Part shown: positions 27,218 through 36,848 of the stretch, piece after piece
Numbering within the stretch: the stretch's first letter is position 1
Layout of the letters: each line of letters begins with the position of its first letter
From: Chlorogloeopsis sp. ULAP01
Lineage (GTDB): Bacteria; Cyanobacteriota; Cyanobacteriia; Cyanobacteriales; Nostocaceae
Reading direction: 5' to 3'
Length of the DNA stretch: 64,000 bases
Assembly: GCF_030381805.1 (NCBI RefSeq)
Contig: NZ_JAUDRH010000012.1
Coordinates: 1 to 64,000 of the forward strand
Made by a program: the position numbers and the translations under genes
Notes under the pieces: model-generated
The model's database searches: none
What the model was told of the DNA's origin: nothing
The model's input: only the letters and a program-made list of their open reading frames with translations

Positions 27218-29404
27218 ACAACTACCATCACATTAGGGACACCAGGCAGCGACCTACAATTAGGATTTCCTGCAAATATAGAATTGATTTTTGCCCGCGC
27301 TGGAAACGATCTGATTTACGGTTACGATCCTGTTAGTAGCAAAACTCAAACTCCAAATATTGATATATTGGCTGGTGACATATTTGACAGTTCGCCAGGA
27401 GAGTTCACACTTCTCAATCAGAATATATTATCCATTTTCCGAGGAAATATACCAGCATCAGCGTCGATATGGAAAGACACATTTGTTCTTGGAGATAACA
27501 ATCAGGCTTACTATACCGATCAGGGTTTCTTGGGTATATTAAAGTTTGCCATCATTTTAGATTTCGATCCCAATCAAGATACCATACGACTGAACGGTAA
27601 ACCGGAAGACTACAGATTAGTAGAAAATTTCTTAGGTTTTCCAGGAGAGGCTATATTTCGGGTAAAAGATGGATCTCGTGACCTCATTGCTTATGTGAAT
27701 AAGCGTCCCAGTGAAAATTTAAATCTAACTGACACATATTTTCAGTATGTGAATGACACCCAAGAGAACCAGCCAGCGCAAAACGAAATTAAGCAATTCG
27801 GAACTGAGGGTATCGACTTCAGTACTGGTGTTGCTACAGATCCTTCGGGCAATTTCTATTTAACAGGATTTACAACTGGGGATTTGCAAGGAAGCAATCA
27901 AGGGCTTTTTGATGCCTGGATAGCAAAATATGATAGTGATGGCTATGAGTTGTGGGGTAAGCAGATTGGCACTTCTGCTAACGATAGAGCCTTTGCCATT
28001 GTCACAGATAATGATGGTAACTTCTACGTAACGGGAGCTACACAAGGAGATCTATTTTCCACTAACCAGTCAGAAGGTAATGATGCTTGGGTTGCTAAGT
28101 ATAATACTAATGGCGACCTATTGTGGAGCAGGCAGTTTGCAGTTACAGGTGCTATTACTACTGAATCTAACAGCATTAATCTTAATATAGATGAAGGAGG
28201 CAACGTCTACTTATCAGGAACAGCAACTAAGCCTAATCAAAGACCAGACATTTTCCCTTTAGCCAATCAAGTTGATTCTTGGGTAAGTAAATTTGACTCT
28301 AATGGCAACCAGCAGTGGTTGACAGAATATGGGAACTTCGCTTTTGACGAAGCTTTTGATCTTGCCATCGATAATAATGGCAATACCTATACTACAGGAT
28401 GGACTCAGGGATTATTAGAACCGGCAGATCCATCTCGAACTTTTTTGAATTACGATGCCTTCTTAGTAAAGACGGATACTAATAGTGATATACAGTGGAT
28501 TAGACAATTTGGAAGTAACAACGATGGTCTTGAATTTCCATGGGGTGTTGAAACTGACAGCAAAAATAATGTCTATGTTACAGGATGGACTACAGGCTCT
28601 TTTGAGACAGGCGCTCCAAATACTAATCAACCGACAATTGGCAGTCAATCTTACGATATGTGGCTTGCAAAATATCTTCCGGATGGAACTCAGCAATGGG
28701 TTCAACAGTTTGGCACCCAAGGTGATGATGGCACCTACCTATCAGGCATGGAGATTGATGCAAACGATAATATCTTCTTGATAGGATACACTAATGCTCA
28801 GTTAGGAGAAGGTAGTCAAGATGAAGCTTATAACGCGTGGGTAGCAAAGTTCGACACTAATGGCAACGAGAAGTGGATTCGACAATTCGGAAGCCCAGAA
28901 AGATTGGATAACCCTACAGATATTATCGTTGGTAATGATGGTCATCTTTACGTGACTGGAATTACTGATGGCTCTTTAGGAAGTGAAAATGCCGGAGCTG
29001 TAGATGTCTGGGTGGCTAAATTAAATGCAAATATGGGAGATCTGCAAGAATTTAATTACGATTCAAAGGATAACGTCAGAATAGCCCATGCAAACGTCAC
29101 TCCAACACTAGATGTAAGTGATGATATTATTACCACCGCTAATGTTGCTCCAACACTAGATGTAAGTGATGATATTATTACCACCGCTAATGTTGCTCCA
29201 ACACTAGATGTAAGTGATGATATTATTACCACTGCTAATATCATTCCAACACTGAATGTAAGTCTAGTTGAGGGTATCAGTACAAGTAGTGATTTCTCAG
29301 ATTATGGACAATTAGTTTCTACCCTTACTGGTATCCTCGAATCTTATGCCCAAAACTCTTTTTCTACAGCCCTAAGTGAGGAAACTCATAACTGTACTGT
29401 ATAG
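27215..29404 (+). CDS. SBBP-type beta-propeller repeat protein, likely type I secretion cargo
   Basis: 729 residues; good AGAGGAAAT ribosome binding site. The N-terminus (about 1-190) has an RTX-like piece (FARAGNDLIYGYDP) and a beta-rich domain typical of cyanobacterial exoproteins (FDPNQDTIRLNG). From about 195 to 610 there are about seven SBBP-like repeats of the form GTxGxDxxxxVATDPSGNFYLTG...DAWIAKYDSDG. Residues of about 628-680 hold exact 16-residue repeats (TANVAPTLDVSDDII). There is no Sec signal peptide, which fits export by the ABC/HlyD pair directly upstream; the uncleaved C-terminal end would hold the signal. Function outside the cell is unknown; adhesion or matrix building is a guess from the fold. 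Confidence 0.85.
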   Translation: MTTTITLGTPGSDLQLGFPANIELIFARAGNDLIYGYDPVSSKTQTPNIDILAGDIFDSSPGEFTLLNQNILSIFRGNIPASASIWKDTFVLGDNNQAYYTDQGFLGILKFAIILDFDPNQDTIRLNGKPEDYRLVENFLGFPGEAIFRVKDGSRDLIAYVNKRPSENLNLTDTYFQYVNDTQENQPAQNEIKQFGTEGIDFSTGVATDPSGNFYLTGFTTGDLQGSNQGLFDAWIAKYDSDGYELWGKQIGTSANDRAFAIVTDNDGNFYVTGATQGDLFSTNQSEGNDAWVAKYNTNGDLLWSRQFAVTGAITTESNSINLNIDEGGNVYLSGTATKPNQRPDIFPLANQVDSWVSKFDSNGNQQWLTEYGNFAFDEAFDLAIDNNGNTYTTGWTQGLLEPADPSRTFLNYDAFLVKTDTNSDIQWIRQFGSNNDGLEFPWGVETDSKNNVYVTGWTTGSFETGAPNTNQPTIGSQSYDMWLAKYLPDGTQQWVQQFGTQGDDGTYLSGMEIDANDNIFLIGYTNAQLGEGSQDEAYNAWVAKFDTNGNEKWIRQFGSPERLDNPTDIIVGNDGHLYVTGITDGSLGSENAGAVDVWVAKLNANMGDLQEFNYDSKDNVRIAHANVTPTLDVSDDIITTANVAPTLDVSDDIITTANVAPTLDVSDDIITTANIIPTLNVSLVEGISTSSDFSDYGQLVSTLTGILESYAQNSFSTALSEETHNCTV
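29092..29243 (+). repeat. 48-bp tandem repeats in the cargo gene
   Basis: Three nearly perfect 48-bp copies (each including CCAACACTAGATGTAAGTG and ATTATTACCACC), plus a diverged fourth, encode 16-residue units. High identity at the DNA level points to recent expansion. Confidence 0.85.
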
Positions 29405-29479
29405 CAATCCTAAATGGTTCGTGAAAATGAATCATATATAAACATTTTCTGAACATCCTGTGTGTCGTCATAGTTAAGC

Positions 29480-29512
29480 GCGGCAAAAATATACATCTTT
29501 TGCCGCTTTTTT
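29480..29512 (+). terminator. Rho-independent terminator of the cargo gene
   Basis: Perfect 9-bp stem GCGGCAAAA / TTTTGCCGC with a 9-base loop followed by six T residues, 75 bases after the stop codon at 29404. The left flank is not A-rich, so it should end transcripts only on the plus strand. Confidence 0.9.
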
Positions 29513-29595
29513 AGTGTAGCTAATTCAATTGTTTTAGTCAATTTTTTCCCAAATTTCAGGCTTTTATAGCTGAAATAATAAGTGCCAATTTTCTG

Positions 29596-31188
29596 CTACT
29601 GCTCTGTATCTAACTCAATTAATTTTATCCCTCCTTGATTGTAAATTTCCTTGCCACAATTATTCACTTTATTGTTATTTTGATGAGCTAAAAGGTATCG
29701 AATTTTATAATGCTTAGTAATCTCGGAAGGACAGCCTTCTTTAAACAAATTATTCTTTAAGTTTAATAATTTATACCATCTCATGATTTCACTATTAGTA
29801 CTTGGCATAAATTTATCTAAAACTAATGTTGGCCTGTTATATTTTCTTTCAAATGATAAAATTTTTATATTCCAGATTAGATCGGGATCTTTTTCTAAAT
29901 TAGGATCGATGAGAAAAATATCAGTTGGATGGCTCTTTTTAATTATTTGCTCCAAATCAAAGTTATTTTTATGCTGAGATATCTTAAAAGAATTTAATGA
30001 CTGAGCTTGTTTACTCAAGAACTTATAAGCAGTATGACCAGATAAAGATGGAATCGTTAAACAACTAATTAAAACCAAAGTGACGAAACTGAACTGTAGA
30101 GATATTTTTGATGATATGCTAAATTTACTAAATTTTTTTGATATTATATTTTGGAGAAATAATGCATATAAGCATAAGGTTAAAAATAAAGTGATACTTG
30201 CAGGTCTAAAGATGTAAAATTTTCCTAAAACTCCTTGCTTATCAAAGTAAGAAATAAATAAACTCAAAAACAAATAAATATTTAAAGTTAAAACAAGTTT
30301 AGAAAATTCTTTTTCAATTCTATTCTGGGAATACCGATATATAATAGCTGAAATAATGGTTAGACCTAACAATAAAATCACACCCTGATACCAGAACTCC
30401 ATAAATACAGCTTTACTTGCAAAAGGAGCAACATGGTGAGGTGCTCGAAAGTGTGAATAAATCCAACTTACAGGTGGAGTTGAATTTATACTATCTTGAG
30501 TTTGTAGCTGACCAACTACAATTATAAAAAAGAGTGGTATACAAGGAATTAAGTACTTGAGAGAATTCATGAAAGTTTGCTTGAGATTCTTTGTCCAGTA
30601 AAGCTGAACTAACCATGTAATAAAAAACCAAAATCCTCCTACTAAAAAATGAAAGTATGTTGCAAGTGCAAGTAACAAGTAAGAACTACCAAATCTTTTT
30701 TTCAGCGAAGTAGAAAAACTAAAGAATACAAAGGGATAGGCTAGAGTTTTTGGTTCAAAACCTCTAAATAACCACTCCATACCTAATATGCTTTCACCGA
30801 GCCAAAAAAATATCAAAATAATTGTGCAGAAAGCTGTAGTTGATATTTTTAGATTTTTAAATAAAGAAACAAGTGATGCAGAGTAAAGTAAAGCAACAAT
30901 GATACGTCCGAGTGCTTGTGTCCACTCAAATCCTATATTTTTAATACTAAAACCAGTTAAATACTCAAAGATAAAACGATGATTAGCCGTATCTCTTAAA
31001 GCACTGATTCTAGCTAAAGCTTCAGGACTGGACTTTCTCCATGCATATCCTAAATATTGTTCTTCATTACCATTCCAGATACCTGGTGTCATCATGAGCA
31101 TAATCAGGGTAAATATTAGGAAAAAATTGAATATATAATTTTGCTTTTTCCATAAAATATCTTTGATGTTTAGCCATTTAGTGTGCAT
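29596..31188 (-). CDS. Polytopic membrane protein, possible GT-C glycosyltransferase
   Basis: 530 residues with about 10-11 predicted membrane helices and a soluble C-terminal part (about 420-530). A short first loop after helix 1 contains an acidic segment (WNGNEEQYLGY), where GT-C enzymes keep catalytic acidic residues. I recognise no close named family; it resembles DUF6798-like membrane proteins. GtrA-like (34636) and GtrB-like (32093) genes in the same gene string make a third, GT-C-type component of a Gtr system a reasonable guess. It is the last gene of the leftward cluster, 200 bases after the methyltransferase. Convergent with the cargo gene and its terminator. Confidence 0.7.
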   Translation of the reverse strand: MHTKWLNIKDILWKKQNYIFNFFLIFTLIMLMMTPGIWNGNEEQYLGYAWRKSSPEALARISALRDTANHRFIFEYLTGFSIKNIGFEWTQALGRIIVALLYSASLVSLFKNLKISTTAFCTIILIFFWLGESILGMEWLFRGFEPKTLAYPFVFFSFSTSLKKRFGSSYLLLALATYFHFLVGGFWFFITWLVQLYWTKNLKQTFMNSLKYLIPCIPLFFIIVVGQLQTQDSINSTPPVSWIYSHFRAPHHVAPFASKAVFMEFWYQGVILLLGLTIISAIIYRYSQNRIEKEFSKLVLTLNIYLFLSLFISYFDKQGVLGKFYIFRPASITLFLTLCLYALFLQNIISKKFSKFSISSKISLQFSFVTLVLISCLTIPSLSGHTAYKFLSKQAQSLNSFKISQHKNNFDLEQIIKKSHPTDIFLIDPNLEKDPDLIWNIKILSFERKYNRPTLVLDKFMPSTNSEIMRWYKLLNLKNNLFKEGCPSEITKHYKIRYLLAHQNNNKVNNCGKEIYNQGGIKLIELDTEQ

Positions 31189-31388
31189 AAACTATCCTCT
31201 AATATAATTTGAGCCTTTTATACTTTAAACTCAAGATACTTAGTTAATGAATAAGTATCTATTTAAATCACAAGGGTAAAGGTTAGAAAGGTCAATCTTT
31301 TTGACAGTTTAGCTAGCACGCTCAGGAAATATAATTACACCTAATAATAATGTAAGTTGGCTACCGAAAATTATTTTGAGAAATTTTA

Positions 31389-32096
31389 CTAACATCTTTT
31401 TCTCCCAACTAAAAGAATTGACTTACCAAATCTATACCCTAGAAGAGAATCAAGTCTTCTAGATATGGCAACCATAAATTTATCCCACAGTTTGACTTGC
31501 TTTGAAGTTGGCTTACTTTGCCTGAGGATTAGTTTATTCCCCAGACTAGCCAGCAAACCAACGCAATCTAAATAGGCAAAGTTTATGACTTCTATATCAT
31601 TTGGCAGAATTGCCTTCAGTGTTTGCTTGTTGTAGCGACGGTAATGACCGATCGCTGCATCAAACGGTGTAAATAACCATTGATGAGCCGGACTTAAAAT
31701 AATTAAATTTCCACCAGCCTTGAGATGTTTAGATGCTTTGATTAATTCTTCCTTATCATCATTGATGTGCTCTAAAACATCAATATATAAAATTGAATCA
31801 AATAATTGCTTACCATTTAACAATTCAATGGTTCCATTCTGGGCATAGTAGTTGGTCATATTAAATAGAGCAATAGAGTATTCTAGAGCATGAAAAAGCT
31901 TCTTGTCCGGTTCTAAGCATAACCAAGTAGTATATTGATAACTACAGAACAAACGTGTGTTGTTTCCTATCCCTGCTCCAACTTCTAACACATCACCTTT
32001 TATATATTTTCTCAATAGAGATTTTATGTATCCTTTCCAATTTTTTGCTTTAGAGAACAACTCTAATTCTGTCCCTACATACATGAATGTGCTCAT
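31389..32096 (-). CDS. Class I SAM-dependent methyltransferase
   Basis: 235 residues. Motif I LEVGAGIGNNTRLF (about 36-49), acidic residue after strand 2 (CLEPDKK), post-motif SILYIDVLEHI and the LKAGGNLIILSP strand are typical of UbiE/methyltransf_11-type enzymes. The HYRRYNK segment after it is common in small-molecule and polyprenyl-linked methyltransferases found with GT2 enzymes. Its ATG overlaps the stop of the GT2 gene (ATGA), so the two are translationally coupled. The substrate is unknown; a lipid-linked sugar or the cluster's lipid product is likely from context. Confidence 0.85.
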   Translation of the reverse strand: MSTFMYVGTELELFSKAKNWKGYIKSLLRKYIKGDVLEVGAGIGNNTRLFCSYQYTTWLCLEPDKKLFHALEYSIALFNMTNYYAQNGTIELLNGKQLFDSILYIDVLEHINDDKEELIKASKHLKAGGNLIILSPAHQWLFTPFDAAIGHYRRYNKQTLKAILPNDIEVINFAYLDCVGLLASLGNKLILRQSKPTSKQVKLWDKFMVAISRRLDSLLGYRFGKSILLVGRKRC

Positions 32097-33223
32097 AATT
32101 TTAAATTAAAGAAATTATCAACATAATCTTTATAGTCACGCCCTGGGATAATGTTGGAGTTATTACGATCGGACAAGATAATCATACTGAAAACAGCCCC
32201 AATTAAAATAAGCTGTAATAGAGATATCAAAACTAAACCGGATACATAAGTAGCCCAACCAGGTATCGCCAAATTGGTAAAGATTTTAATCAGTAAAACA
32301 ATGCATAATATAAACAATAAAGTAACGAATAAAATAGCAGTGACTAATAGAATTCTTGTCGCAACAATGTCTCCATACACTGCAATAGAACTTAAGCCAT
32401 GCGTGATGAGTGACACTAAGTTCATCTTAGGTTGTCCAGCTAATCGTCTTGTCCGGGGTACATTTACTTCTAGATATGGAATTCGAGACCGATAAATACC
32501 TGATGAGTAATGATTCCAAATTTCTGAAATGACTATAGCATTTCTCAACAAAGAAGCAGGTAATAAGCTGAAATTACCAACGCAAATTTCTCTCCCTGTT
32601 AGAAGCCGATAAAGCTGTTTGTAAATACAATACAAAAATTTAAAAGTATTGCTCTCAGAGCGTTTAGTGCGTTTAGCAAAAATAATTTTATCTCTACCTG
32701 TCTTGTCAAAGGCATTTAAAAGACGTTCTATTTCAAAAGGATTATCTTCTCCATCACCATCCATTACAACAACACAGTTACAGTTTAAGTGATGATATAC
32801 ATAAGATAAACCAACTGCTATAGCTCGCTGATGACCTAAATTACGACGAAGTCGAAGGATATTGATTGCTCTAATTTGGCGATGCTCTTGGTGAAGAAGT
32901 GAATGTGGAACTGGCTTAGTTGAATAATCATCAACAATAAGAACTTCTATATTGATTTCTTGTATAAACACAATCTCATCAATAAGTAACAGTAGCTTTT
33001 CTAAAGCCTCCCAATCATTCAATACAGGAATAACAATCACTAAATTTATTTTATTTAAAGGATATGTATCTAAAAATTGATTGTGGATTGGTAGTTTATC
33101 TAACTGTAGATCAAGTTGATATATACACTCTTCCATTTCCTCAATTAGCAGTTTGACGTTAGTTGGTGTTTTTCTCCAATCTTCAAGAGAGATTTGATAA
33201 TGGAAAGCTTGCTGCTTATTCAT
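32093..33223 (-). CDS. GtrB/DPM1-like GT2 glycosyltransferase
   Basis: 376 residues. The GT2 fold begins at about residue 57 (INLVIVIPVLNDWEALEKLL) after a 55-residue extension. The metal-binding region is VVVMDGDGEDNPFEI (about 151-165), in the place of the MDxDLQDPPE motif of polyprenyl-phosphate glycosyltransferases. Two membrane helices follow near the C-terminus (about 290-350). The family (GtrB, ArnC, DPM1) loads a sugar onto polyprenyl phosphate at the cytoplasmic face. With GtrA at 34636 it could feed a flippable sugar donor for glycosylation of the cluster's product. Overlaps the methyltransferase by four bases. Confidence 0.85.
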   Translation of the reverse strand: MNKQQAFHYQISLEDWRKTPTNVKLLIEEMEECIYQLDLQLDKLPIHNQFLDTYPLNKINLVIVIPVLNDWEALEKLLLLIDEIVFIQEINIEVLIVDDYSTKPVPHSLLHQEHRQIRAINILRLRRNLGHQRAIAVGLSYVYHHLNCNCVVVMDGDGEDNPFEIERLLNAFDKTGRDKIIFAKRTKRSESNTFKFLYCIYKQLYRLLTGREICVGNFSLLPASLLRNAIVISEIWNHYSSGIYRSRIPYLEVNVPRTRRLAGQPKMNLVSLITHGLSSIAVYGDIVATRILLVTAILFVTLLFILCIVLLIKIFTNLAIPGWATYVSGLVLISLLQLILIGAVFSMIILSDRNNSNIIPGRDYKDYVDNFFNLKL

Positions 33224-33333
33224 TTTCTTTTCCTCAGATTTTTACGCAGAGCAAGTTCATCATTAGAGTAATCCAACAATCAAATTGCATTACAAGCACA
33301 ATCACTTTTTGCGATAGTTCTATCTTTGGTAGA

Positions 33334-34332
33334 TTAAACCCATTTAAAAATTGCAGCACCCCAAGTAAGTCCGGCTCCAAATCCAGCTATGGCTAGAGTA
33401 TTATGAGGTTGAATTTGACCACAACGAATGGCTTCATCTAGAGCTAGGGGAATTGATGCTCCAGAGGTGTTGCCGTAATTTGCAACATTGCTAATGATTT
33501 TGCGAGCAGGGATATCTAAACGTGCAGCTACGGCTTCCAAAATCCGCTGATTCGCTTGATGCATTAGCAACCAGTCCACCTCAGCAGCTGTAATATCTGC
33601 TTGGAAAAGAGCTTTTTCAATCACTTCAGGAACTTTTTGGATAGCAAAGCGATAGATTTCTTTTCCATTCATCTTCAAGGGTTGATATTTACCTTGATCG
33701 ATAAAGACACCATCAACAAGAGTGCGAGCTTGACCCTGATATCTCAAATTTAGATGGTGATTTTGAGTACCATCTGTATGCAGTTGAAATCCTAGCAAGT
33801 AGTCTTGTTCGTTAGCTTGTAAGACGACTGCTCCTGCTCCATCACCGAACAGAACACAAGTACTGCGATCTGACCAATCCACCCAGCGTGAGAGAACATC
33901 AGCCCCAATTACAAGTACATTACGATAAGCACCAGTGCGAATAAATTGAGCCGCTGTTATCAAACTATATACAAAACCGCTACAAGCAGCTGTTAAATCA
34001 AAAGCTACAGCTTGTCTTGCTCCCAATTGTGCTTGAATTAGACTGGCATTACCAAACAAATCATCTGGGGTAGACGTAGCCAAAATGATTAAATCTAGCT
34101 GCTGTGGAGTTAAACCTGCCATCATCATCGCTTTTTGAGCGGCACTAGTAGCTATGTTGGTGAGCGAATCCTTATGGGGAAGCAGGTGGCGACGGTAAAT
34201 TCCTGTACGAGATGCGATCCACTCATCAGAGGTGACCACAATTTTACTAAGCTGATGGTTATCTAGATAAGTGGAAGGAACCGCAGAACCAGTCCCTGTC
34301 AAACGAATACCTGACATAAATTGTGACTTCAT
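33334..34332 (-). CDS. fabH: 3-oxoacyl-ACP synthase III (KAS III, FabH-like)
   Basis: 332 residues from the ATG at 34332; a TTG at 34383 would add 17 residues with no conservation. Catalytic triad by the longer numbering: C134 in TAACSGF, H275 in LLMHQANQR, N305 in NYGNTSGAS. KAS III condenses an acyl-CoA with malonyl-ACP. A copy next to an acyl-AMP ligase, two ACPs and a KS is probably dedicated to the cluster, either starting or releasing a chain; it may instead be an ester- or amide-forming KAS III relative. It is on the same strand as its neighbours, 303 bases from GtrA and 111 bases from the GT2 gene. Confidence 0.9.
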   Translation of the reverse strand: MKSQFMSGIRLTGTGSAVPSTYLDNHQLSKIVVTSDEWIASRTGIYRRHLLPHKDSLTNIATSAAQKAMMMAGLTPQQLDLIILATSTPDDLFGNASLIQAQLGARQAVAFDLTAACSGFVYSLITAAQFIRTGAYRNVLVIGADVLSRWVDWSDRSTCVLFGDGAGAVVLQANEQDYLLGFQLHTDGTQNHHLNLRYQGQARTLVDGVFIDQGKYQPLKMNGKEIYRFAIQKVPEVIEKALFQADITAAEVDWLLMHQANQRILEAVAARLDIPARKIISNVANYGNTSGASIPLALDEAIRCGQIQPHNTLAIAGFGAGLTWGAAIFKWV

Positions 34333-34635
34333 TCGATTCCATCTGCCTCTGCCATCAGTATTAGATAGCAACACAATTAGCAACTAACCATCAGCAATTA
34401 ACAGCAATCCTCATATTTTTTGAAATTCAAAGTAACATTCTGACCTCTCGCTTTTGTGAGTTTGCAGACACGATTTATTACAGCGAATTTCAGAAGCAAA
34501 ATAGCCTTTATAACTGGCTTTGAGAACTAGATTCATACCTCATCAACTTGGAATCCACTTTATCTAATTACTGAGTTGAATGAATGTTTTTGTTTTGCTC
34601 TATATTGTTACGCTGAATTTTAATGGAGGGCTATT

Positions 34636-35115
34636 TTACTTCAATTTGAAAACCCATCTGTCAGTCATATTATAAGTCATAGTTGAACCTAATGCAATAC
34701 CTATTAAAGTATTAATTGAATAATGAACTTTTAGCCAATCAAGTAGAGGAAAAATCATGAATGTTCGACTAAAAATAGCTGCACTAACTGACATATGATA
34801 GCGAGCAAGTTGCCAAAAAATGGCTTCTTTTATTGTTGAACGTCCTATTCTCCAAACCCAGTGTTTATAAATAAAAAAACTAAATAGCAAAGAAATTTCT
34901 ATTGCAATAATATTAGCAATATTCCGCATCATAGGTGTCTTAGCATTTAGTAGCTCAATGATGATAGCAAGAACTAAAATATTAAATACAGTTGATAAAA
35001 CACCGCAAACTAGGTATCTGAATACCTTATGCTTGAAAATTTTTTGAAACACTAGCGTTAAACCGAGAAAAGACAACTTTGAACGTTTTCGATTACGAGC
35101 AGAGCTTCTGTACAC
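34636..35115 (-). CDS. GtrA-family membrane protein
   Basis: 159 residues; GTG start supported by GGAGGG five bases upstream. Four membrane helices with the GtrA-type pattern (FRYLVCGVLSTVFNILVLAI in the first, then FFIYKHWVWR after helix 2, and TYNMTDRWVFK at the end). GtrA proteins are thought to flip polyprenyl-phosphate sugars across the inner membrane. The partner GtrB-like enzyme is two genes downstream. Confidence 0.85.
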   Translation of the reverse strand: MYRSSARNRKRSKLSFLGLTLVFQKIFKHKVFRYLVCGVLSTVFNILVLAIIIELLNAKTPMMRNIANIIAIEISLLFSFFIYKHWVWRIGRSTIKEAIFWQLARYHMSVSAAIFSRTFMIFPLLDWLKVHYSINTLIGIALGSTMTYNMTDRWVFKLK

Positions 35116-35226
35116 TTCAGCCCTCCATCTTACGTAGAAGGTTATCCAGGAGGGACTGAGATTGAAAGACCATCGAAGCCCACTCCGAAATTAGCAAACA
35201 ACAATATTTAATTTTCAGATTGACTC

Positions 35227-36822
35227 CTACTTTGTCCTACTGTTGATAGAAATAAGAGAATTCTTGCTAATTTGGTTAAAATTTGATCGAACAAATACTA
35301 GAATCAGTAATGCTCCAGCTAGCAGGGCAAAGCTAGCAACTAGTACAACTGTATGTAAACCTGAGACAAATGCATTACCTATCGCTTGATGCAAGACATA
35401 CCCAGAAGGGAGATCGCTGGAAACTTTAGCTCCACCATGCAAAGCATTGGTGATGATTTGTTCATGGAGATGAGAAGGTATACCCCAAGCAGAGAGCGAT
35501 CGCGCCAGATCTGAGGCAAACAGTTGTGTAAAAATCGTTCCCTGTAAGGCAATTCCCAAAACACTGCCAAAACGATTACTAATGCCTAGAACTGCTGAGG
35601 CAATTCCCGCTTTCTTAGTAGGTGCAGAACTGATACCTGCGGCTGTTAAGGGCGCTAGGGTCAAACCACAGCCAAAGCCTGAAAAAACAAGGCTCCACAG
35701 GAGTACCCTAAACTCCGTATCAACACTGGTTTGTATTAATAACAACGTCGCTATACTCGCTATGATTAGTCCCGTTGCGATCGTATAGCGCCATCCTAGC
35801 CGAACAGCGAACCATCCGGAAACGAGCGATGCAACAATAAAAGCGATATTCATCGGCAGGAAACGCAGTCCTGTCGCTACTGCTGAGTAACCCTGCACTT
35901 GCTGCAAAAACAGGCTGAAAATAAAAAGCAAGCTGACAACAGTAAAAAAAACTAAAACCCTGACAACATTGACTACAGCAAAAGTTGGATTTTTAAACAA
36001 TTGTGGTGGCAGCATAGGGTGGCTGCTGTGGGATTCAACAACCAAAAAAGCCAAAAGACTGAATATGGCAACTGCTAGCAAAAAGACAACCAGGGGCGAT
36101 CGCCAAATCCCAAACTTGGCTTCGGTGACTGCATAAGTAAGCGAAGCCAGCAAGATAATACTGAGTACCACACCTGGGACATCAAGACGCTGCTGATTTG
36201 GATTTTTACTTTCCTTAACAACACGAGAGATCGCCCAAAAAGCGATCGCGCCAAGTGGTATGTTCAAAAAGAACACACTTTGCCACCCCAAATTATCTAC
36301 AAGCAGACCGCCCAACAACGGGCCAGCAACAAGAGCAATCCCTGATACCCCAGACCAGATACCAATTGCTTTTGTTTTCTCCTTCGGCTCTGGGAAGGTA
36401 TCAGTAAGGATGGACAGAGAACCCGGAACCAAGGCAGCAGAACCGATTCCCTGAAGAATTCGTCCCGCAATCAACACACCCAAACTTGGAGCCAGACCGC
36501 AGATCGTAGAGGCAACCGTGAAAATAACCAGTCCCACAAGAAAGACTCGCTTGCGCCCGTAAATATCTCCTAATGTTCCACTCGGCAGCACTAAACTAGT
36601 TCCGGACAGAGTATAGGCATTGATAACCCACTGCAATCCCGATATCCCAGAACCCAGACTACTCTGGATTTTAGGAAGCGCCAAATTTACGACAGTTTCA
36701 TCTAGGGAGGATAAGAAAAGAGCGAAACACATGACCGCCAGCGTGGCAGCTTTCACATGAGATTGGTTCTTCATTGCAGTTTTTGTTAAAAACACTCTCA
36801 GCGCTTTAGAGATATCCAACAT
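35227..36822 (-). CDS. MFS exporter, DHA2 (EmrB/QacA) family
   Basis: 531 residues, about 14 membrane helices. Motif A GDIYGRKRVFLVG after helix 2, motif D1 LDETVVNLALP in helix 1 and motif C GPLLGGLLVDNLGWQSVFFLN in parts identify a drug:H+ antiporter-2 transporter. An alternative start is the ATG at codon 17. In this gene string it is the natural candidate for exporting the cluster's product or giving self-protection. It follows the GT21-like gene by 26 bases on the same strand. Confidence 0.9.
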   Translation of the reverse strand: MLDISKALRVFLTKTAMKNQSHVKAATLAVMCFALFLSSLDETVVNLALPKIQSSLGSGISGLQWVINAYTLSGTSLVLPSGTLGDIYGRKRVFLVGLVIFTVASTICGLAPSLGVLIAGRILQGIGSAALVPGSLSILTDTFPEPKEKTKAIGIWSGVSGIALVAGPLLGGLLVDNLGWQSVFFLNIPLGAIAFWAISRVVKESKNPNQQRLDVPGVVLSIILLASLTYAVTEAKFGIWRSPLVVFLLAVAIFSLLAFLVVESHSSHPMLPPQLFKNPTFAVVNVVRVLVFFTVVSLLFIFSLFLQQVQGYSAVATGLRFLPMNIAFIVASLVSGWFAVRLGWRYTIATGLIIASIATLLLIQTSVDTEFRVLLWSLVFSGFGCGLTLAPLTAAGISSAPTKKAGIASAVLGISNRFGSVLGIALQGTIFTQLFASDLARSLSAWGIPSHLHEQIITNALHGGAKVSSDLPSGYVLHQAIGNAFVSGLHTVVLVASFALLAGALLILVFVRSNFNQISKNSLISINSRTK

Positions 36823-36848
36823 GACACTAGAGTCATTGGATTTTTTAA

